41,421 nucleotides of DNA, taken from positions 1 through 41,421 of the forward strand of contig JAOGIM010000015.1 in NCBI GenBank assembly GCA_028150825.1, written 5' to 3'. The notes under the pieces are model-generated. The model did not search any database. It saw nothing but the letters and a program-made list of their open reading frames with translations, and was not told the origin of the DNA. This document shows, in pieces, positions 1 to 10,476 of the stretch (the first letter of the stretch is position 1; every line of letters starts with the position of its first letter). This stretch comes from Paracoccaceae bacterium (GTDB lineage: Bacteria; Pseudomonadota; Alphaproteobacteria; Rhodobacterales; Rhodobacteraceae). The position numbers and the translations under genes are program-made.

Positions 1-20
1 TATTATCTTTCAGGCCATCT

Positions 21-953
21 CTAATACCCGCTCTGACGGTCCACCAAATTTAGAAAACTCTCGCCATTTTCTCCACGCCGGATGTTTTCAACAATCACAG
101 GTGCCGAATATGCTGGTCGTGTCGCTGCAGCTATGTGTGACGTGACGGTGATCTTTGGATGGGACCAAAATCGATGGGTCTCTGGCAGGGGCTCAATTCT
201 GAACACATCGAGTGTCGCATGGCCAACCTGACTACTGTCAAGGGCTTCTAGCAAAGCCTCATCCTCAATTAATGGTCCTCGCCCTGGATTTATGACGACA
301 GCGCCCTTTTTTAACAGACCAAGCGTTTCTCGGTTTAGCGTGTTTTCGGTTTCGGGCGTGTTTGGTAATAACAGAACGACGAAATCTGCCCCGCTCAGAG
401 CATATTTCAGCCCGTCGTTGCCGTGATAACACGTAATCCCGTCAACTGATTTCTTTCGTCGGCTCCATCCGCGTACTTTAAACCCGAGTTGGCGCAAGGC
501 TTGTCCGGAGCTTGTCCCAAGTACACCAAGGCCAAGGAATGTGATGATACGATCTTCTGCCAAAGGGGGAACATGGGGGCGCCAAATCCCATCTTGGCTG
601 TTGATCTGTAAATCGATTCCAAGATGATGACGCATGACGTGCCCAACGACCCACTCGACCATGCCTTGAGTGAGGCCGTAATCGACCATACGCGCCAAGG
701 GTATATTGAGCGTCGTATTCCCAGTGATATTTTCGACCCCTGCCCATAGGTTCAAAACGGCTTTGCAGCGGATAAAAGGACTAAATTCGGCCAGTTCACT
801 ATTGGGCGCGTAGATAATATAATCAACAACTTCTGGTAAAAAATTAGGTCCAAGCTGGCACTTGATCTCGAGCTTGTCCAGCTCTGTGCGTAAGGGCTGT
901 TTGTATTTTTCCCAAGACTCCGAAGACGCAGAGAAAAGTATATTTATAGTCAT
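21..953 (-). CDS. D-isomer-specific 2-hydroxyacid dehydrogenase, GhrA-like (glyoxylate/hydroxypyruvate reductase)
   Basis: The protein (310 aa) has the NAD(P)-binding glycine motif GLGVLG at about residues 141-146. It also has the family catalytic Arg in NPGRG (R225), Glu in FRIEP (E254) and His in TSHIAAATRP (H273). This is the GhrA branch of cytosolic reductases acting on glyoxylate, hydroxypyruvate or similar 2-oxoacids; the substrate here is inferred. The open frame extends about 76 codons further upstream, but that part lies antiparallel to no function and inside rodA. The ATG at 953 was chosen because homologues begin near MTINILFS and because it forms a 4-base ATGA overlap with the rodA stop. 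That overlap implies translational coupling to the elongasome operon, an unexpected partner for a metabolic reductase. Confidence 0.85.
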   Translation of the reverse strand: MTINILFSASSESWEKYKQPLRTELDKLEIKCQLGPNFLPEVVDYIIYAPNSELAEFSPFIRCKAVLNLWAGVENITGNTTLNIPLARMVDYGLTQGMVEWVVGHVMRHHLGIDLQINSQDGIWRPHVPPLAEDRIITFLGLGVLGTSSGQALRQLGFKVRGWSRRKKSVDGITCYHGNDGLKYALSGADFVVLLLPNTPETENTLNRETLGLLKKGAVVINPGRGPLIEDEALLEALDSSQVGHATLDVFRIEPLPETHRFWSHPKITVTSHIAAATRPAYSAPVIVENIRRGENGESFLNLVDRQSGY

Positions 954-2098
954 TTCGCGGTCCTTGGTCTGTGAACGTGTGCCGATTGTATAAGGCCAAA
1001 TCCAGCCATTAAAACTAACATTGCAGATCCTCCCCAGCTGACCAAGGGCAAAGGCACACCAACAACTGGCAACAATCCCATGACCATGGACATGTTGACT
1101 GCGAAAAACAAAAAAAACGTCATGGCCGTTCCTGAAATCAGCAGAGAAGAGTATCGATCTTTTGCTTGCAATGCTGACCACAAGCAGAAAATTAAAAGGA
1201 GAACATACAGCACCAAAAGCGATATACCCCCAATAAAGCCAAATTCTTCTGCCAAGGTTGTAAAGATAAAGTCGGTGTGTTTTTCTGGTAAAAAATTCAA
1301 TCGGGACTGCGTACCTTGCATAAACCCTCGACCACTAAAAGAGCCTGAGCCGAGAGCAATTTTTGACTGAGTTATATGATATCCAGCTCCTAATGGATCT
1401 TTTGATGGGTCAATAAACGTATCAATACGACGATATTGATAATCGTTCAAAAGTTGCCATGTTGTGCCGCGTGACTGAAACACTGCTGTTATAATTCCAA
1501 TTCCGCTGGCAATCACACTGGCAAAATAAGCCCAATGAACGCCGGCGAGAAACATAACGGTGCCACCGGTCATCAAAAGCAACAGCGACGTTCCTAAATC
1601 CGGTTGCTGTAGCACTATAAAAGTTGGAACTAAAATTATTGTTACTGGCAAAAGAACCCAAAGGGGTCGTGATGTCTTTTGTGCCGGTAGCATATCGTAA
1701 TAGGCAGCCAGCACCATAACAATGGCCACTTTTGCCAATTCAGAAGGTTGGAGTTTCATAATGCCTAAATCAATCCAGCGTTGGGCCCCCATGCCTTTAC
1801 TACCTATAAATCCGACCAAAATTAGCAAGACAAGTGCAATGAAATAAGCCAGGAAAGACATATTACGCCAAAACCAGATGGGCACCATCGCAATTAGAAA
1901 CATCATACCGAGAGAAAGTAAAAAACGTTTGATCTGAGGCTCAGCCCAAGGCTTAAAAGAGCCCCCAGCGACTGAATATAGCATCAGAAAACCGACTGTC
2001 GAAATGCTGATTATTAAAATCACTATGGCCCAATTCATATAGAGAATTTTGCGAAAGCCGCTTGGGATCGATGTGACCCGATATTCAAGATAACTCAT
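950..2098 (-). CDS. rodA: Rod-shape-determining SEDS glycosyltransferase RodA
   Basis: This 382-aa polytopic inner-membrane protein of the SEDS family polymerises lipid II into glycan strands for lateral wall growth with PBP2. Most of the sequence is hydrophobic helices (about ten). Recognisable SEDS signatures include the PSELAK segment, the QQPDLGTSL motif (conserved Asp), the GSG-GRGFMQGTQS loop, the LPEKHTDFIF motif and the C-terminal GVPLPLVSWGGSAML segment. Length is normal for RodA. The ATG overlaps the mrdA stop by 4 bases (ATGA) and its own stop overlaps the downstream dehydrogenase start, so it is embedded in a tightly coupled operon. FtsW is the only close alternative, and the mre/mrdA context favours RodA. 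Confidence 0.96.
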   Translation of the reverse strand: MSYLEYRVTSIPSGFRKILYMNWAIVILIISISTVGFLMLYSVAGGSFKPWAEPQIKRFLLSLGMMFLIAMVPIWFWRNMSFLAYFIALVLLILVGFIGSKGMGAQRWIDLGIMKLQPSELAKVAIVMVLAAYYDMLPAQKTSRPLWVLLPVTIILVPTFIVLQQPDLGTSLLLLMTGGTVMFLAGVHWAYFASVIASGIGIITAVFQSRGTTWQLLNDYQYRRIDTFIDPSKDPLGAGYHITQSKIALGSGSFSGRGFMQGTQSRLNFLPEKHTDFIFTTLAEEFGFIGGISLLVLYVLLLIFCLWSALQAKDRYSSLLISGTAMTFFLFFAVNMSMVMGLLPVVGVPLPLVSWGGSAMLVLMAGFGLIQSAHVHRPRTAK

Positions 2099-4035
2099 GC
2101 GCGAGTCTTCCTGATATTTTTTAGGTTAGGGCGCAATTTACGCAACTCCTTCTGGCGTAACTGGATCGCTTTGCGGTCTTTGACAGGATAGGCCTCAGGG
2201 TCAGGGTCCTTACCGTAAAGTGCCTGAAGGATTATGTCTCTTCCGATTGGTGCGGCAACCTTTGACCCGCCTCCACCATGCTCTACCACCACAGAAACTG
2301 CCACTTTAGGATTGTTAACTGGTGCATAACAGACAAATAATGCGTGGTCGCGACGGTTCCATTCCCGATCTTTGTTTGACGTGATACCGCTTAGTCTTTC
2401 TGCTTCTGTGATCGTGAAAACTTGACTAGTTCCAGTCTTTCCCGCCATCCGATAGTCTTTTTGAATAATACGGGATTTATAGGCCGTTCCGTTGCGGTCG
2501 TTGATCACTTGAAACATAGCCTGTTGCAAAGCTTGCAAGCTGGCTGGGTCCACGTCGAGATCTGGTGCCACTTCCTTAGTCTCTAAGGTGCCTTCAGCAG
2601 ACTTTACCAGCTTGGGTATAATATCTTTTCCAGTTGCCAGACGCGCACTCATCACTGCGAGTTGTAAGGGTGATGTAAGTACGTCGCCTTGACCAATAGC
2701 TGCATTGGCAGTGTCGCCGATCACCCAGTCTGCATCACGAACCCGCTTCTTCCATTCTTGTGATGGAATAAGCCCTTCTGCTTCGACTGTGACACCGACC
2801 TTGTGGCGCACACCAAGTCCAAATTTTCGTGCCACCTCCGCAATTTTCTTGATCCCAACTTTTAAGGCAAGATCATAGTAAAATACATCACAACTCTCGC
2901 GAATAGATTTCGCAAGATCTACTTTTCCATGACCCCCACGCTTCCAGCAATATTTTTTCTTACCGGAAATTTCCAAATGTCCTGGGCAGAAAACAGTTGA
3001 ACTTGGCGTAATAAAACCGTTTTCCAAACCCGCAATTGCCGTGATCATTTTGAATGTTGAGCCAGGGGGGTAAGCGCCTTGAATCGCTTTTGAAACGAGT
3101 GGTTTGCGTTTATCTTCCAGTAATGCATCATAGTCAGAATAGGAAATGCCCCGCACGAATTTATTAGGATCAAAGCTGGGGGAAGAGGTCATGGCAAGGA
3201 TGTCGCCCGATTGGCAATCCATGACTACTGCCGACGCGCTGTCTTCGCCAAGTCGAGCTTGAATGTAACATTGTAGATCAGCATCGACTGTTAGCTTGAA
3301 ATTCTCCCCTGCCGCACCTTCTTGGCGGTCCAATTCGCGCATTACGCGGCCGACGGCATTCACTTCGACATGTTTTGCTCCGGCGCGTCCTCTTAGGCGC
3401 TCTTCAAGATGGGACTCGATGCGTGACTTGCCGACTTGAAAGCGTGGTATTTTTAGCAAAGGATCAGGTGATTGGCGTTTTTCTAGGTCGTGGGAACTGA
3501 CAGGTCCAACGTAGCCAATAAGATGCGTGAAGTTCTCTGAGAGAGGATATCGTCTGGAGAGACCAACTTCTGGTGTTATCCCAGGAAGGGCTGGCGTATT
3601 TATCGCGACGCGCGAGACGTCATCCCAAGTGACGCGATCCGTCACGGTTACAGGCAAAAAAGACGCGCTTCTATTCAATTCACTAACGGTTCGCTCAAGC
3701 TCCTCCCTTGAAATTGGGACCAACTTACTCAGATTTTCCAATACGGTTTTGACGTCACCGGCATCTTCCTTAACAAGCGTAATACGATAGCTTGGTTCGT
3801 TTTCCGCCAAAATAATGCCATTTCGATCATAAATCTCGCCCCGTTTGGGTGGAACCAAGCGGATATTGATTCTGTTTTCATCGGCCAAAAGTCGAAATTG
3901 GTCAGCTTGTTCAATCTGTAAGTGTTTCATTCGCAGTGCTAAAACACCTGCAAATGATAGCTGTAAGGATCCCAAAACTAGACTTCTTCTGGTCAATCGC
4001 TTCCAATTGCGCGTGCTATGCGGCTCTAGCGCCAT
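2095..4035 (-). CDS. mrdA: Penicillin-binding protein 2, elongation-specific D,D-transpeptidase
   Basis: This 646-aa class B PBP crosslinks peptidoglycan during elongation as RodA's partner. It has an N-terminal membrane anchor (about residues 15-36), then a pedestal/dimerisation domain with the KRGEIYDRNG motif, then the transpeptidase domain. The active-site motifs are all present: SxxK as STFK (Ser326, Lys329), SxD as SCD (381-383) and KTG (533-535, in GKTGTSQ). The SCD form is typical of PBP2. The start ATG overlaps the mreD stop by one base (TAATG). The ORF is intact and of normal length. FtsI is the main alternative, rejected on context and on the SCD motif. Confidence 0.96.
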   Translation of the reverse strand: MALEPHSTRNWKRLTRRSLVLGSLQLSFAGVLALRMKHLQIEQADQFRLLADENRINIRLVPPKRGEIYDRNGIILAENEPSYRITLVKEDAGDVKTVLENLSKLVPISREELERTVSELNRSASFLPVTVTDRVTWDDVSRVAINTPALPGITPEVGLSRRYPLSENFTHLIGYVGPVSSHDLEKRQSPDPLLKIPRFQVGKSRIESHLEERLRGRAGAKHVEVNAVGRVMRELDRQEGAAGENFKLTVDADLQCYIQARLGEDSASAVVMDCQSGDILAMTSSPSFDPNKFVRGISYSDYDALLEDKRKPLVSKAIQGAYPPGSTFKMITAIAGLENGFITPSSTVFCPGHLEISGKKKYCWKRGGHGKVDLAKSIRESCDVFYYDLALKVGIKKIAEVARKFGLGVRHKVGVTVEAEGLIPSQEWKKRVRDADWVIGDTANAAIGQGDVLTSPLQLAVMSARLATGKDIIPKLVKSAEGTLETKEVAPDLDVDPASLQALQQAMFQVINDRNGTAYKSRIIQKDYRMAGKTGTSQVFTITEAERLSGITSNKDREWNRRDHALFVCYAPVNNPKVAVSVVVEHGGGGSKVAAPIGRDIILQALYGKDPDPEAYPVKDRKAIQLRQKELRKLRPNLKNIRKTRA

Positions 4036-4580
4036 TAAGACCTTGACCGGTTGATCGTGTCAAAGGGGAGCGACTTTGGGGATTTGAGTCTTAGGGCATA
4101 GCGACATATCCCAACAATGATTGGATAGCTAACGATCGTTATTAAAAGCTCAAAGAGACTCAACCTAAATGGCGCTAGTGCAGAAAGAGAAAGGCTTAGG
4201 ACTAAACGGTAGCTTACAAAGAGAGCGACCATGGCCATGGTCGCTGTTAGCCACTCGATCAGGAAGGGAAACTCTTCCGCCAGTAAAGCCTGTCGTTTGC
4301 TCCACTCACACAATAATAAGGCCAAGGCGGCGTAAAGGCCGGGCGGACGTTGAAATAAAAAATCTTGTATCAAGAAAATCGCAGCAATCAAGATGGAAGG
4401 TACAGCTTCTGGCTTTCGCATAGACCACGCAAGCATGAAACAAATCAAAAAATCTGGAGCCGTCCAATTGCGTACTGTCAGATCGAGTGGCAACATCCTG
4501 AAAAACATGAAGAGCAGCGAGATAAAAACGAAAATAAGGGGATAGATCATACCTCTTGGTGTCATCTCATTATCCGCCAT
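4035..4580 (-). CDS. mreD: Rod-shape-determining membrane protein MreD
   Basis: This small hydrophobic protein (about 181 aa, roughly five membrane helices) links the cytoplasmic MreB filament to the periplasmic elongasome. Sequence conservation in MreD is weak, so the call rests on size, hydropathy and its position between mreC and mrdA. The open frame continues upstream inside mreC, but those residues are charged, unlike MreD, and overlap mreC by more than 100 bases. The ATG at 4580 (MADNEM) overlaps mreC by 11 bases. A second ATG at 4565, just after the mreC stop, is the alternative start. The stop TAA shares one base with the mrdA ATG. Confidence 0.88.
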   Translation of the reverse strand: MADNEMTPRGMIYPLIFVFISLLFMFFRMLPLDLTVRNWTAPDFLICFMLAWSMRKPEAVPSILIAAIFLIQDFLFQRPPGLYAALALLLCEWSKRQALLAEEFPFLIEWLTATMAMVALFVSYRLVLSLSLSALAPFRLSLFELLITIVSYPIIVGICRYALRLKSPKSLPFDTINRSRS

Positions 4581-5472
4581 CTTTGTTTGTAGGAAGAGGA
4601 TCCACGGCTTGGAACTCTGGCGCGATAAGTTGGCCTGTTTCTGTGATTTCTTCCCGATCATAATCGCGCAGAACTCGGACAAATTCTAATCTTTCATAAT
4701 CAGCAGATAGCCTAACCCTAAGCCGATTTTCACTATCGACAGCAAGATGTCCTAGCAATAGATCGGGCGGCAGAACGCCTCCGCGCCCCGAAGTGACGAT
4801 ACGATCTCCCGGACGCACTTGATTAGCATCTTCTAAAAAGTCAATGATGGGGGCAATCGAGTTGTCTCCAGACACAAATGCATTCTGTCCAGAAGGTTCA
4901 ATAGTCACGGGGATTCTGCTTGAAATGTCGGTTAGAAGGATCACGCGGCTGGTATTTTCACCGATACCAAAAATACGCCCCACCAAACCAAGACCATCCA
5001 TGGCCGCCCATCCGTCTTGGATACCGTCCCTACGTCCAACATTTAGCAAAACGGATTGATTAAAAGGCGAACCGCTATCGGCCAGAATAATCCCGCTAAC
5101 CTCCGTCAGTTTAGGGTTTAACTTAAGCCTATTAAGATCCAGCAGTCTTGCATTCTCCTCTTCTAACTGGCGAGCCGCTTCTTTAAAGATTTTCATCTTT
5201 TTGAGCTCTTTGCGCAGTTCCTGATTTTGATGAGATATTTGTTGGTAGCTGCGAAAACCTCTGGCAAGATTAATTGTAGCCGTAACCGGGGCCATTGCCC
5301 AGTCCATTCTTGAAACGATGGCATCAGTTACATTTGCACGCAAGCGCTCAACTCTTGGATTATCGATGCGCCACACTAAAAAGAGGCCCAAAAGCAACAC
5401 GACGAGGCAACCTACCAGCAGGCGCCGGACCGGAGTGACATAATCTTCGTGTTTTGTTTGATCTTGAGCCAA
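4570..5472 (-). CDS. mreC: Rod-shape-determining protein MreC
   Basis: This 300-aa bitopic protein has a short basic cytoplasmic N-terminus, one membrane helix (about residues 17-35), a coiled-coil segment (about 70-115, rich in E, K and L) and the periplasmic beta-barrel domain with the GRRDGIQDGWA and GLVGRI motifs. MreC scaffolds MreB, PBP2 and RodA in the periplasm. Translation appears to begin at TTG (5472-5470): no in-frame ATG exists near the N-terminus, and a GAGAGG ribosome-binding site lies about 5 bases upstream. The gene starts 29 bases after mreB, in the same operon. Confidence 0.95.
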   Translation of the reverse strand: MAQDQTKHEDYVTPVRRLLVGCLVVLLLGLFLVWRIDNPRVERLRANVTDAIVSRMDWAMAPVTATINLARGFRSYQQISHQNQELRKELKKMKIFKEAARQLEEENARLLDLNRLKLNPKLTEVSGIILADSGSPFNQSVLLNVGRRDGIQDGWAAMDGLGLVGRIFGIGENTSRVILLTDISSRIPVTIEPSGQNAFVSGDNSIAPIIDFLEDANQVRPGDRIVTSGRGGVLPPDLLLGHLAVDSENRLRVRLSADYERLEFVRVLRDYDREEITETGQLIAPEFQAVDPLPTNKDGG

Positions 5473-5501
5473 ATTAACCTCTCGATCAAATGGTGCGATG
5501 G

Positions 5502-6846
<1,345 letters not shown>

Positions 6847-9348
6847 ATGAAATCCCATGTAAGAGCTCTTGTCGTCGGAGGTGGTGCTGTTGGAACATCG
6901 ATTGCTTACCATCTTGCGCGCGCAGGCTGGCAGGATGTCGTCCTTCTTGAGCGCGATGAACTCACCTCCGGTTCGACATGGCATGCGGCTGGGCTTTTAC
7001 CATTGTTCAATATGTCGTTTGCCACCACGCACATCCATCAATATTCCGTTGACTTTTATAAAACTCTCGAAGGTGAAACGGGTCTAAACGCTGGTTTTTC
7101 CGTTGTTGGTAATCTCCGTATGGCGCAAACGCAGGAGCGGATGGATGAATATATGGTCTATGCGACGACTGCAGAAACCTGTGGTGTTCCCTACGAATGG
7201 CTGTCTTCTGCCCAGATCAAAGAGCGCTATCCATTAGTTCGCTCAGAAGATCTTGTCGGTGCCATTCTCCATCCCACAGATGGCTACATAAACCCCGCTG
7301 ATGTTACGGTCGCGATGGCGAAAGGTGCCCGTCAGTACGGAGTGACGATCGAGCGTAAATGGCAGGCGGATTCGTATGAATGGACAGGCAGTGAGTGGAG
7401 AGTAACGCTAACCAAAATGGTTGAAAAAGGCGGAAATCTCGTGTCTTCCAACGAACAGACAACGGTACATGCCGAACATGTTGTGACGGCGACCGGCAAT
7501 CACGCGCAGAAAACTGCCAAATTGCTTGGGATCAAAACGCCAGCAATTCCTGTTGAGCATCAGTTTATCGTAACAGAACCAGATCCGATACTGGTTGAAT
7601 GGCGCAAGTCGAATGGCGAGCATCCTGTTTTGCGCGATGCGGACGCAAAATGGTATGTGCGAGAAGAGCGTGGTGGCTGGATTTTGGGCCCTTATGAGCG
7701 CAATGCACCTGCGCGATTTGAATACAGTGTACCGGAAAGTTTCCGTGCCGATCTGTTCCCACTTGAACTGGAACGCATCGAAGAGGAATACATGTCGATG
7801 ATTCACCGTATCCCATCGTCCGAAACGGTGGGTTTGAAAGATGATTTTAACGGTCCAATATGCTACACGCCTGACGGCAATCCTCTCGTTGGGCCCGCAC
7901 CAGGGCTGCGTAATATGTGGTTGGCTGAAGGCTTCTCGTTTGGCATAACTGCTGCTGGCGGAACAGGCCATTACTTGGCGCAGATGATGGTCGAAGGCGA
8001 AGCCGAGATTGACATGGCATCGCTTGATCCCAAGCGTTATGGCGATTGGATAACTACTGAATATTCAGCCCGCAAAGATGAGGAGTGTTACGAGCATGTT
8101 TATATCCTTCATCATCCCGATGAAGAACGCGAAGCCTGCCGCCCCCTGAGAACGGCCCCTGCTTATGATCGTCAAAAAGCCCGAGGCGCCCAGTTTGGAA
8201 GCGTGAATGGCTTTGAACGGCCCAATTACTTTGGACCACTCAATGCGCCTGACAATTTTGATCATGATAGCCGCAGCTTTCGGCGTGGAGACTGGTGGCA
8301 ATATGCAGTCCAAGAAGCCAAAGCGATCCGTAACGGGGTTGGCCTTATCGATGCGACGGCCTTTACAAAACATGTGGTCAAAGGGCCGGGTGCAACTCAA
8401 TTTCTAGATTGGTTCACCTGCAACAAATTACCCAAAGTTGGTCGCATCAATCTAACGTATGCGCTGACGGCCAAAGGAACCACAAGAACTGAATATACAA
8501 TCGTGCGTTTTGCTGAGGATGAATATTACCTTGTCTCAGCAGGGGCTTGGACGGCCTATGATGGAGATTACCTTCGCAAATCTGCTGAGGATAAGATGAA
8601 AGAATTTGGCTATATCGAAGTGCAAAATGTGACCACCCAATGGGGCGTTTTTGCTATCGCAGGGCCAAAATCGCGCTGTGTTCTTAATGAGGTTGTTAAG
8701 GATGAGATGCGAGAAACAGTTCTTTCCAACAAACGCTTCCCATGGCTTTCAGCCAGAAAGGTAGAGCTTGGTATGTGCCCTGTGAATGCGATCCGTGTCG
8801 CTTATACGGGCGAGCTTGGATGGGAACTACATCATCCGATTGAAATGCAGAACTATCTTTTTGATCTACTGGAAAAAGCAGGTGAGAAATACAATATGAA
8901 ACTGGTCGGTGGCCGCGCGCAAAACTGGCTACGTTTGGAAAAATCCTATCGTGCTTTTGGCACTGAACTGGGGCGGGATGCGACTCCACTGGAGGCTGAT
9001 CTGCAGCGATTTGTCGATCTTGGCAAAGAATTTTATGGCAAAGCTGAGATGGAGGCGACAGAGATTCGTTCAACCTGCGTGACCTTGCTTGTGGATGGAC
9101 CAGAGAATGCTGATCCTTGGGGACGCGAGGTGCTTTATGCCCAAGACGGCACGCGCGTTGGACGCTTAACTTCGGGTGGTTATTCTGTTGCTTTTGAAAA
9201 ATCCATCGGAATGGCCTATGTCAAAGCTGAATACGCTGACGTGGGAACTAAACTGAAAGTAAAAATGTTTGATCAATTATGGGATGCAGAGATCACCCAA
9301 GATAGTCCCTATGATCCCAACAACGAAGTCATAAGAATCGATGGATAA
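6847..9348 (+). CDS. FAD-dependent oxidoreductase fused to GcvT-type folate-binding domain (dimethylglycine/sarcosine dehydrogenase-like)
   Basis: This 833-aa two-part enzyme resembles the dimethylglycine dehydrogenase/sarcosine dehydrogenase group. The N-terminal half is a DAO FAD-binding domain: the dinucleotide motif VVGGGAVGTSIA (about residues 9-20) is followed by GSTWHAAGL, whose His46 matches the residue that carries covalent FAD in the mammalian enzymes. The second half, from about residue 480, is a GcvT/aminomethyltransferase fold (GVGLIDATAFTKHVVKGPGA, AIAGPKSR, AYTGELGWELH, then a barrel domain ending in GGYSVAFEKSIGMAYV). Such enzymes oxidatively demethylate N-methyl amino acids and pass the C1 unit to tetrahydrofolate; the exact substrate cannot be read from sequence. 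It stands alone, divergent from mreB. Confidence 0.88.
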   Translation: MKSHVRALVVGGGAVGTSIAYHLARAGWQDVVLLERDELTSGSTWHAAGLLPLFNMSFATTHIHQYSVDFYKTLEGETGLNAGFSVVGNLRMAQTQERMDEYMVYATTAETCGVPYEWLSSAQIKERYPLVRSEDLVGAILHPTDGYINPADVTVAMAKGARQYGVTIERKWQADSYEWTGSEWRVTLTKMVEKGGNLVSSNEQTTVHAEHVVTATGNHAQKTAKLLGIKTPAIPVEHQFIVTEPDPILVEWRKSNGEHPVLRDADAKWYVREERGGWILGPYERNAPARFEYSVPESFRADLFPLELERIEEEYMSMIHRIPSSETVGLKDDFNGPICYTPDGNPLVGPAPGLRNMWLAEGFSFGITAAGGTGHYLAQMMVEGEAEIDMASLDPKRYGDWITTEYSARKDEECYEHVYILHHPDEEREACRPLRTAPAYDRQKARGAQFGSVNGFERPNYFGPLNAPDNFDHDSRSFRRGDWWQYAVQEAKAIRNGVGLIDATAFTKHVVKGPGATQFLDWFTCNKLPKVGRINLTYALTAKGTTRTEYTIVRFAEDEYYLVSAGAWTAYDGDYLRKSAEDKMKEFGYIEVQNVTTQWGVFAIAGPKSRCVLNEVVKDEMRETVLSNKRFPWLSARKVELGMCPVNAIRVAYTGELGWELHHPIEMQNYLFDLLEKAGEKYNMKLVGGRAQNWLRLEKSYRAFGTELGRDATPLEADLQRFVDLGKEFYGKAEMEATEIRSTCVTLLVDGPENADPWGREVLYAQDGTRVGRLTSGGYSVAFEKSIGMAYVKAEYADVGTKLKVKMFDQLWDAEITQDSPYDPNNEVIRIDG

Positions 9349-9349
9349 G

Positions 9350-9378
9350 CACCGGTCAGATTTTAATCTCGTTCGGTG
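9350..9378 (+). terminator. Imperfect hairpin after the oxidoreductase gene
   Basis: Outer arms CACCG and CGGTG enclose an inner perfect inverted repeat (AGATT, two-base loop, AATCT). It begins just after the stop codon at 9346-9348, in the convergent gap before the EamA gene. No T-tract follows, so a Rho-independent terminator is only a weak suggestion. Confidence 0.25.
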
Positions 9379-9487
9379 GACTAGATTGTAAAAATTGGGC
9401 AAGTGTAGCTTAAATATTTGTTATAACATATCGATGCGTTGCGGAGTAAGTGCTCAGAATTAAAAGAGAAACATTGGGTTTTGTTAG

Positions 9488-10411
9488 CTATTGATCCAAA
9501 TCTGCTATTTGGGCTGGGGACTGTCGGGATGCGATCCGTCCCTGATTTATCAGGAATGCCGTTAGGCAAAATAAGACGATGCCTCCACCAATAAGCATTG
9601 CGTCAGTTGCGACTTCGCCAATACCCCACCACACCCATAATGGTCCGAACACTGTCTCTAACAGCATAATCAGGCTGACGGTTGAAGAGGGCACAAACCT
9701 CGCTGCATAGGACAATGTGCAAAATGAAATTGGCAAAATGACAATCCCAGTAAAGGCGATTGCTAACATATTTGCGGTAGAGGGAAGATAAAGTACATCT
9801 GCACACAGGGCCCCCAGAATAGCAGCCAAAATTGCGCCAACCCCTATGGCGAGTACGAAGGGCACCGTCGTATCCTTTCGAATGATAGTGAAACTCAGCG
9901 CTAGTGAAAAAGCAACGCCAAGTCCTAGCCCAGCTCCTAGTAAGGTTGACGCATCTAGTGCAATACTTGTTGGATCTTGCCCCAGAACCGCGATGTAAAG
10001 TCCGATCAAGACTAATGCTGCCATTGCGATGGCAAATTTTGACAGTGTCTCACCAAGAAAAATCTGCGATAGAATGGCGGCAAAGATGGGGACGGTTGCT
10101 ACACTGATCAAAACCACAGTTACAGGAGCCACAGCTATCGCAAGGCTGAAGAATGTTGCATTGGCTATTTGGCAAAGAACAACGATGCCAAAGCTTGTGG
10201 TTAAAATAGCAGGCATTTTTCGCTCAACCCGCAGAGTGAACCACAGCCAGATCAGGATATAGGCAATACCGCTGAGCCCACCCCGCCAGACCAGCATTGC
10301 AAACCCATCCAATTCTGACAGTCGCATAAGCAGCGTGTCAGGTGTGAGTAGAAGTGCCCCGAAAATGGCAAGGCCAAGACCAATCGTGTTTGAATTATGA
10401 CTCTGTCTCAT
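9488..10411 (-). CDS. EamA/DMT-family transporter (first of three)
   Basis: This 307-aa protein is almost entirely hydrophobic, with about ten helices in two repeated five-helix halves, as expected for the EamA drug/metabolite transporter superfamily. The N-terminal half carries LVWRGGLSGIAYILI, a typical family segment after helix 1, and the second half includes LPISFCTLSYAARFVPSSTVSLIMLLETVFGPLW split by the characteristic E in the last repeat. These proteins are usually exporters of amino acids or other small metabolites; the substrate is unknown. The ATG at 10411 has GGAA about 7 bases upstream. The gene lies just downstream, on the same strand, of the decayed phosphodiesterase gene at 10477. 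Confidence 0.88.
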   Translation of the reverse strand: MRQSHNSNTIGLGLAIFGALLLTPDTLLMRLSELDGFAMLVWRGGLSGIAYILIWLWFTLRVERKMPAILTTSFGIVVLCQIANATFFSLAIAVAPVTVVLISVATVPIFAAILSQIFLGETLSKFAIAMAALVLIGLYIAVLGQDPTSIALDASTLLGAGLGLGVAFSLALSFTIIRKDTTVPFVLAIGVGAILAAILGALCADVLYLPSTANMLAIAFTGIVILPISFCTLSYAARFVPSSTVSLIMLLETVFGPLWVWWGIGEVATDAMLIGGGIVLFCLTAFLINQGRIASRQSPAQIADLDQ

Positions 10412-10476
10412 TATCGTTCCATATATCTGTTAACGTAGTGAGAAAAGGAGAAAAAATTTTGATTGGTGCTATTCGG

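Noticed and set aside
21-1181. N-terminal extension of the hydroxyacid dehydrogenase frame to 1181
   Set aside because: The extra residues overlap rodA and do not resemble the family; ATG 953 with the ATGA overlap is better supported.
8696-9073. 125-codon minus-strand frame inside the DAO/GcvT gene
   Set aside because: It is a shadow of a strongly supported gene with no family-like features.
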